This document shows, piece by piece, positions 60,049-64,000 of a stretch of 64,000 nt of DNA. Location: positions 30,002 to 94,001 of the forward strand of contig NZ_OEZH01000112.1 in assembly GCF_900243075.1 (NCBI RefSeq), read 5' to 3'. The translations under genes and the position numbers were made by a program. The notes beneath the pieces were generated by a model, which was not told the origin of the DNA, made no database searches, and worked only from the letters and a program-made list of their open reading frames with translations. The number at the start of each line of letters is the position of its first letter. Position 1 is the first letter of the stretch. The stretch is from Clostridioides difficile (GTDB lineage: Bacteria > Bacillota > Clostridia > Peptostreptococcales > Peptostreptococcaceae).

Positions 60049-60678
60049 ATGGATGAAAAAGTAACAAGAAGTAACTATAATGTTCCATTTGACTATGCTC
60101 GAGAAAAATTAAAAAAATTAGACCCTCATACAATTAGCAATTTAAGTAATATATCTTTTAACAGTGATTCAAATAAATTCACACTTAATTTCTTTGATAG
60201 ACAATATATTATAGACTATCCAAGTGGAGAAGTTTGGAATGATGATGGTAGTCTCTGCAAAAACTTTGAACTTAAAATTTTAATAATTAGATACCTAATC
60301 AATGCTAATGGTGTACCTAGAACTAATAAATATGTGACTTTTAAAGAAATACCAGGAGGCAATGTTTACTATCCAAATTTTTTAAACAGAACTCTGTCTA
60401 GACTTTCAGAGGTTTTTACATCTCAAATAGACAGGTATAAGTTGTTTATGGAAAATATTGGAGCTGAAAAAGTAGATATGGGAGATTTAGCCTATAAGTT
60501 TACATATATGGGTAATACATCTATGATATTTATACTTTGGTTTGGAGATGACGAATTCCCTTCAAATTCAAATATATTATTTGATTCTAATATAGTTTGT
60601 TACTTTAATGCAGAAGATTTAGCAGTTGTTCCTGATACAGCTATAGATGCAATTTTGAATAAAATAAATAAGTTATAA
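60049..60678 (+). CDS. DUF3786 family protein
   Basis: A 209-aa cytosolic protein. The family marks YIDYPSGEVW, TFKEIPGGNVYYPNFLNRT and IFILWFGDDEFPSNSNILFD are visible. DUF3786 proteins in anaerobes are linked to corrinoid or other cofactor systems in annotation, but the function is unknown. The start is ATG 60049, after GGAGGAA; the TTG at 60034 overlaps that site. It is alone and divergent from the response regulator. Confidence 0.8.
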   Translation: MDEKVTRSNYNVPFDYAREKLKKLDPHTISNLSNISFNSDSNKFTLNFFDRQYIIDYPSGEVWNDDGSLCKNFELKILIIRYLINANGVPRTNKYVTFKEIPGGNVYYPNFLNRTLSRLSEVFTSQIDRYKLFMENIGAEKVDMGDLAYKFTYMGNTSMIFILWFGDDEFPSNSNILFDSNIVCYFNAEDLAVVPDTAIDAILNKINKL

Positions 60679-60788
60679 ATATCAATAATATTATGATGAA
60701 GTTTTTGATAAATTTAGTCAGAATATAATATGAAATGGAGTCAAAAAAATGAATGTAGAAAATCTAGAAAAAGAATAGTTATATATAC

Positions 60789-60829
60789 AAAAATAGTGGC
60801 TTTTTATTTTTCATAGCCACTATTTTTTT
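60789..60829 (+). terminator. terminator downstream of the DUF3786 gene
   Basis: AAAAATAGTGGCT and AGCCACTATTTTT form a 13-base stem followed by T residues; it probably also serves the converging DUF1062 gene. Confidence 0.85.
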
Positions 60830-60877
60830 AAAAATGATGTTCCAGAAAGCATATTAAATTACTTATTCTAATCAATT

Positions 60878-61447
60878 TTAAGACTTTTGCTTCTCCTTGC
60901 CTATCTCTAACATAATTTCATAGTTTAATTTACTTTTTCTTAAATCAACTCCAGATATACTTTTAATAGTTCCACAATCTAACATCTCATCAAATGCCTT
61001 CCTAGATAAACCTAGTTTCTCACGCAATAATCTTGACACCTTTAATTGAGATGGATACTTACTTACAATACGAACTTGTGTAAGGTCATTAATATCAATT
61101 TCTTGTCCTACTATTTTATATTCTGGAATACCAACCTCTGCTCCATTTCTATGTAAAAGTTCTACATTCATAGCATATTGATTAGCAAGATTATCATCAT
61201 TCGTATGGAATTGTTCTAGTGTTTCTGGATTTAAGTTATTTGGATTGACACGAGAATATATGGTTGAATTCCATGTTGAGTCACAGTTTGAACACTTATA
61301 TATTAGCCATATATCCAAATATTTATGTTGAGCATTAACTCTAAATAAACCTGAACAAACATATTCAGTCTTTTTTCCACATTTTTTACAATACCTAATT
61401 ACTGGTAATTGGGAGGTATACTCCACCTCCCAAGTAATTTTTTGCAT
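60878..61447 (-). CDS. DUF1062 family protein
   Basis: A 189-aa soluble protein with a zinc-ribbon start: CKKCGKKTEYVC and CSNCDSTWNSTIYSR. The C-terminal third, SRLLREKLGLSRKAFDEMLDCG, is an S4-like or helix-turn-helix RNA/DNA-binding stretch. DUF1062 has no known role; a regulatory or RNA-binding function is likely from the fold. The gene begins after AAGGAAA. It is in line with the CD3324-family gene, 295 bases downstream of it. Confidence 0.8.
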   Translation of the reverse strand: MQKITWEVEYTSQLPVIRYCKKCGKKTEYVCSGLFRVNAQHKYLDIWLIYKCSNCDSTWNSTIYSRVNPNNLNPETLEQFHTNDDNLANQYAMNVELLHRNGAEVGIPEYKIVGQEIDINDLTQVRIVSKYPSQLKVSRLLREKLGLSRKAFDEMLDCGTIKSISGVDLRKSKLNYEIMLEIGKEKQKS

Positions 61448-61699
61448 AAATACAATTTCCTTTCTATAAAGTTACTAAACTAATAGAAAGTTATGAAAAG
61501 GTGGAATATAATCAAGTATTTTCTTCAAAACAAGACCTCCTAATTTTTGATAAATTTTAATTTCACACATATAAAAAATTATTGCTTTTTATATGTACTT
61601 TACAACTAGAATTATTATATGTTGTATAAGTTTTGAAATTATTTAAATTATAACATCCACCTAGAAGAAACTATACCTCAAACACTTTTCTCAAAAGAA

Positions 61700-61737
61700 A
61701 ATGAGCCAGTATAATTATAAAACTATACTGACTCATT
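61700..61737 (-). terminator. terminator of the CD3324-family gene
   Basis: AATGAGCCAGTATA and TATACTGACTCATT form a stem with one mismatch, followed on the minus strand by TTCTTTT. The remaining stretch 61448-61699 shows nothing recognisable. Confidence 0.75.
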
Positions 61738-61742
61738 CTTAG

Positions 61743-62018
61743 CTATCTTTTTCTTCTTTCTTGTAATACAATTCTTTGAATACTTTTCAAAGATAAATAA
61801 TACTTTTCTGATAAATATTGCAAATCGTATCCAACTTGATAGTCTTCATAAATCTGCATATTTCTAATTGCCAAATCTTCACGAGTAGAAGTATTACTTC
61901 CCCATTCTTTTTTGTTATTAGATTTTCTAGGAATATAGATACATTCTCCATCTACATATTCCTGTATCAATTCAAGTAATTCTTCTGGTAATATATGTAT
62001 TGCCTTTTTATAGCTCAT
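61743..62018 (-). CDS. CD3324-family helix-turn-helix protein
   Basis: A 91-aa protein of the family named after C. difficile CD3324, related to the Mor/Middle-operon type of helix-turn-helix. An HILPEELLELIQEYVDGECIYIP segment (longer in the protein) is followed by a C-terminal helix-turn-helix, GYDLQYLSEKYYLSLKSIQRI. It probably binds DNA; the target is unknown. It has a promoter at 62175-62204 and a long leader with an inverted repeat. Start after TAGGAGAG. Confidence 0.82.
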   Translation of the reverse strand: MSYKKAIHILPEELLELIQEYVDGECIYIPRKSNNKKEWGSNTSTREDLAIRNMQIYEDYQVGYDLQYLSEKYYLSLKSIQRIVLQERRKR

Positions 62019-62054
62019 TTTGCTCTCCTATTAAATAGTAATTTTTTATTAGGA

Positions 62055-62108
62055 ATAGCAAAGGGCTATTTATATATTAAATTTTATAATTGCAATAGCC
62101 CTTGCTAT
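62055..62108. repeat. inverted repeat in the CD3324-family gene leader
   Basis: ATAGCAAAGGGCTATT and AATAGCCCTTGCTAT form a 15-base stem with one bulged A, over a loop of about 23 bases, 40 bases before the start codon. It would fold in the 5' untranslated RNA. No long T-run follows. The rest of 62019-62332 shows nothing else apart from the promoter. Confidence 0.55.
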
Positions 62109-62174
62109 GCAACTATAAAGATTAAATCAAACATAAAGTCTCAACCCTCCTTATATATCACAGCGATACATATA

Positions 62175-62204
62175 AGTCTATCAACAGTATAAATAATTGT
62201 CAAT
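62175..62204 (-). promoter_or_regulatory. sigma-A-like promoter of the CD3324-family gene
   Basis: On the minus strand TTGACA (62199-62204) is followed after 18 bases by TAGACT (62175-62180). The transcript would have a leader of about 150 bases. Confidence 0.55.
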
Positions 62205-62332
62205 CGACGTAAATTATTTATCTAATTTTTAAATTATATTTATTTAATTTTCATATTATATTATATTTATTTTGGTAGCTAATATTTTTTCATTATAAAT
62301 TATATTTAAAATTATTAATAAACATAAATCCA

Positions 62333-63094
62333 TTATCTTGATGGTTTTATTACTGAACAAGGAACTCCAACTATACACTTTCCACAAATGTCACATCCAC
62401 CTATATGAGCATATTTCTTTTCATTTATCATACACATTTCATAACACTTATTTCTATCAAATCCATCTTCTTTTAAAGCTCCTTTTACGCATTTACTAAC
62501 ACATTTTTTGCAACTATTATTATGTTTATACAAGCAGTATTCATTTTCTGGTCTTTTAGTTGGTTCCAATTCTAAGCTTGTGATTATGCTTCCTATTCTT
62601 CCACAACACCCTTTTTCTGTAATAAGCATATTATTTAAACCAAAAGTTCCAAGACCCGCTATGAATGCTACATGTCTTTGTGACCAATCACTAACCAATT
62701 TTTCACTATCAAAATTATATGACCCAGGAATAGAATATGAATTAAATCCTATCTTCTCTAGTTCTTCACATAAAAAGCTATTTAAATTTGAAATCAATAT
62801 ATTAGTTTCTATGTACGCTCTTGCCCATATTTCAGAACATTCAAATCCTCCAATATTGCTATTATTTATACTTTTATCAAAAGGTATAAAATATGTAATT
62901 ATAGTTTTACCATCTTTCAAAAAATCTTTTGGCATGGCATGAGATGTTCCTACAGCTCCTTTTAACTTCTGAAACATATCATCTTCGGCAGATGCATAAG
63001 CAAATAAAAGTTCTTGCCACTTTGTAGTTATATTATTTGATTTATGATAATCTTTTACAAAACTATTCATTAATTCTTCAATCTTATTTTTCAT
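62333..63094 (-). CDS. 4Fe-4S protein related to epoxyqueuosine reductase
   Basis: A 253-aa iron-sulfur protein. The C-terminal part carries CLYKHNNSCKKCVSKCVKGAL and CDICGKCIVGVPC, two 4Fe-4S binding groups like those of QueG. The segment RHVAFIAGLGTFGLNNMLITEKGCCGRIGS matches the B12-binding core region of that family in pieces. It is shorter than QueG, so it is probably a paralog of unknown role. The start is set at MKNKIEEL after AGGGGGAA; the frame to 63112 begins in that site. Confidence 0.8.
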   Translation of the reverse strand: MKNKIEELMNSFVKDYHKSNNITTKWQELLFAYASAEDDMFQKLKGAVGTSHAMPKDFLKDGKTIITYFIPFDKSINNSNIGGFECSEIWARAYIETNILISNLNSFLCEELEKIGFNSYSIPGSYNFDSEKLVSDWSQRHVAFIAGLGTFGLNNMLITEKGCCGRIGSIITSLELEPTKRPENEYCLYKHNNSCKKCVSKCVKGALKEDGFDRNKCYEMCMINEKKYAHIGGCDICGKCIVGVPCSVIKPSR

Positions 63095-63211
63095 AATATT
63101 CCCCCTAGACAATTCTCTATTTCCAATTTTATATTATTATTTTATATTATATAATAGTACTCTAAATTATGCTTAGCAATTATATTAAAATTATACTTAG
63201 CAATTAATATT

Positions 63212-63252
63212 AAAAAGCTTCTAATATCAATAAGATACTAGAAGCCTTTTTT
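63212..63252 (-). terminator. terminator of bclA3
   Basis: AAAAAGCTTCTA(A)TATC and GATACTAGAAGC pair around a five-base loop and run into six T residues on the plus strand and five on the minus strand. Confidence 0.8.
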
Positions 63253-63263
63253 AATTATCTAAT

Positions 63264-64000
63264 CTAGTTAATCGAAATTCCTGCACTTGCATATCCTGCT
63301 ACAGTATTAACTAATGAAAGACCTGAAGCTGTTGCAGTAAATACTAGCAACAAACGAGTTTGTGCTGCTACTGATATATTTAATCCTGTTAAAACTCCAC
63401 TAGAAATTGAGCCTACTGATAATATACCTGTAAGTGGTGGAGTTAGTGTAACTGTTGCTCCTGGTACAGCTGTAAATGTGTTATCTGGTGCAGTTGATTC
63501 ATAAAGTGTTGCTGTAATTGTAATTGTTGAGCCAACAAGTGAAAGTGCTGCTGTTGTACTAAAATATGCTGAAATAGATGTTATTGTTCCAGCTCTTGGC
63601 ATTGAAAATGCAAAGTTAGTTAGTGTTCCTGCTGGGTTTGTAAGGTCTATTGTTCCTCCAGCTATACTTACCCCTGGAGCTGAATTACCAAAACCAACAA
63701 ATCCTGGTGTTCCTATTAATCCACCAGCTATAGTTGTAAGTGATAGAGGTATACCTGATGCAAAAGGTATTATTGCACCAGTTCCTGCTATTCCAGTTGC
63801 TCCTGTTGGACCTGTTGCTCCTGTTACGCCTGTTGCTCCTGTTGGACCTACTAATCCGTCTGCTCCTGTTGGGCCTGTTGCCCCTGTTGGACCTACTAAT
63901 CCATCTGCTCCTGTTGGGCCTGTTGGACCTGTTGCTCCTGCTACTCCTGCTACTCCTGTTGCTCCTGTTGCTCCTGTTGGACCTACTAATCCATCTGCTC
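63264..64000 (-). CDS. bclA3: BclA-type collagen-like exosporium glycoprotein, 3' part
   Basis: The 3' end of a gene that enters from the right edge; the start is outside. Translation from 64000 leftward gives collagen-like Gly-X-Thr repeats such as [16 protein letters not shown], then a non-collagen C-terminal domain from about 63770 ([20 protein letters not shown]) of about 170 residues ending in [10 protein letters not shown]. This is the BclA layout, with sugars on the Thr residues and the protein as hair-like fibres on the spore surface. The gene next to CD3324 suggests bclA3, but bclA1 and bclA2 share this domain. Confidence 0.82.
   Translation of the reverse strand, partial: ADGLVGPTGATGATGVAGVAGATGPTGPTGADGLVGPTGATGPTGADGLVGPTGATGVTGATGPTGATGIAGTGAIIPFASGIPLSLTTIAGGLIGTPGFVGFGNSAPGVSIAGGTIDLTNPAGTLTNFAFSMPRAGTITSISAYFSTTAALSLVGSTITITATLYESTAPDNTFTAVPGATVTLTPPLTGILSVGSISSGVLTGLNISVAAQTRLLLVFTATASGLSLVNTVAGYASAGISIN
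63780..64000. repeat. bclA3: tandem nine-base collagen repeat DNA of bclA3
   Basis: The unit is a nine-base Gly-X-Thr codon triplet, with larger blocks of about 45 to 86 bases that recur, marked by GGACCTACTAATCC at about 63845, 63891 and 63978. Such DNA often changes in copy number between strains. Confidence 0.85.

Noticed and set aside
60750-60779. Nine-codon frame after the DUF3786 gene with a GGAG site
   Set aside because: It is too short to support as a gene; the ribosome binding match is weak and a terminator follows directly.

Overview
The window looks like a chromosomal segment of Clostridioides difficile or a very close relative. It is AT-rich, with strong AGGAGG-type ribosome binding sites. 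The proteins and gene order match what I recall of C. difficile: the trans-4-hydroxyproline dehydratase genes hypE-hypD next to proC, a second type IV pilus cluster, a selenocysteine formate dehydrogenase with an [FeFe]-hydrogenase, and a BclA collagen-like exosporium protein at the right edge. No rRNA, tRNA, insertion sequence, phage gene or CRISPR array was seen.

Layout. 1-443: a candidate small RNA on the minus strand. 444-4949: pstS with Pho-box-like repeats, pepF, an MgtC-family protein, a Spo0E-like peptide and a Gx-type membrane protein. 5091-7332: feoAB with a promoter and Fur box. 7408-13924: a mannose-family PTS with a sugar-phosphate deglycase, behind a sigma-54 promoter and a LevR-type activator. 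14519-18910: proC, hypD, hypE. 19255-27309: htrA, pgi, a Na/Pi cotransporter, a FAD oxidoreductase, two small unknown genes and a SEC-C protein. 27562-33244: type IV pilus genes (pilB2, pilC2, one pilin, pilMNO-like, a DUF881 protein). 33503-36653: a tiny peptide gene, a tandem P-loop ATPase, and an FMN riboswitch in front of a RibZ-type transporter.

36921-48649 is a housekeeping block: engB, lon, a split chromate transporter, clpX, clpP, tig, a phosphoesterase, a fused rph-rdgB and ligA. 48837-51771: a D-2-hydroxyacid dehydrogenase, a DUF3783 protein and an MFS transporter. 51848-57562: fdhF (with in-frame UGA and a SECIS hairpin), fdhD, a zinc-ribbon peptide, hydN1, hydA and hydN2, the gene set of a hydrogen-dependent CO2 reductase. 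57814-63094: a flippase-like membrane protein, an orphan response regulator, DUF3786, DUF1062 and CD3324-family proteins, and an epoxyqueuosine-reductase-like ferredoxin protein. 63264-64000: the 3' part of bclA3.

Working together: HypE activates HypD, HypD turns hydroxyproline into pyrroline-5-carboxylate, and ProC reduces this to proline for Stickland fermentation. FdhF, HydN and HydA would interconvert H2 plus CO2 and formate. Trigger factor, ClpXP and Lon form a protein-quality block. Start codons were moved from the longest reading frame wherever a Shine-Dalgarno site pointed to an internal start; these changes are noted in each entry.
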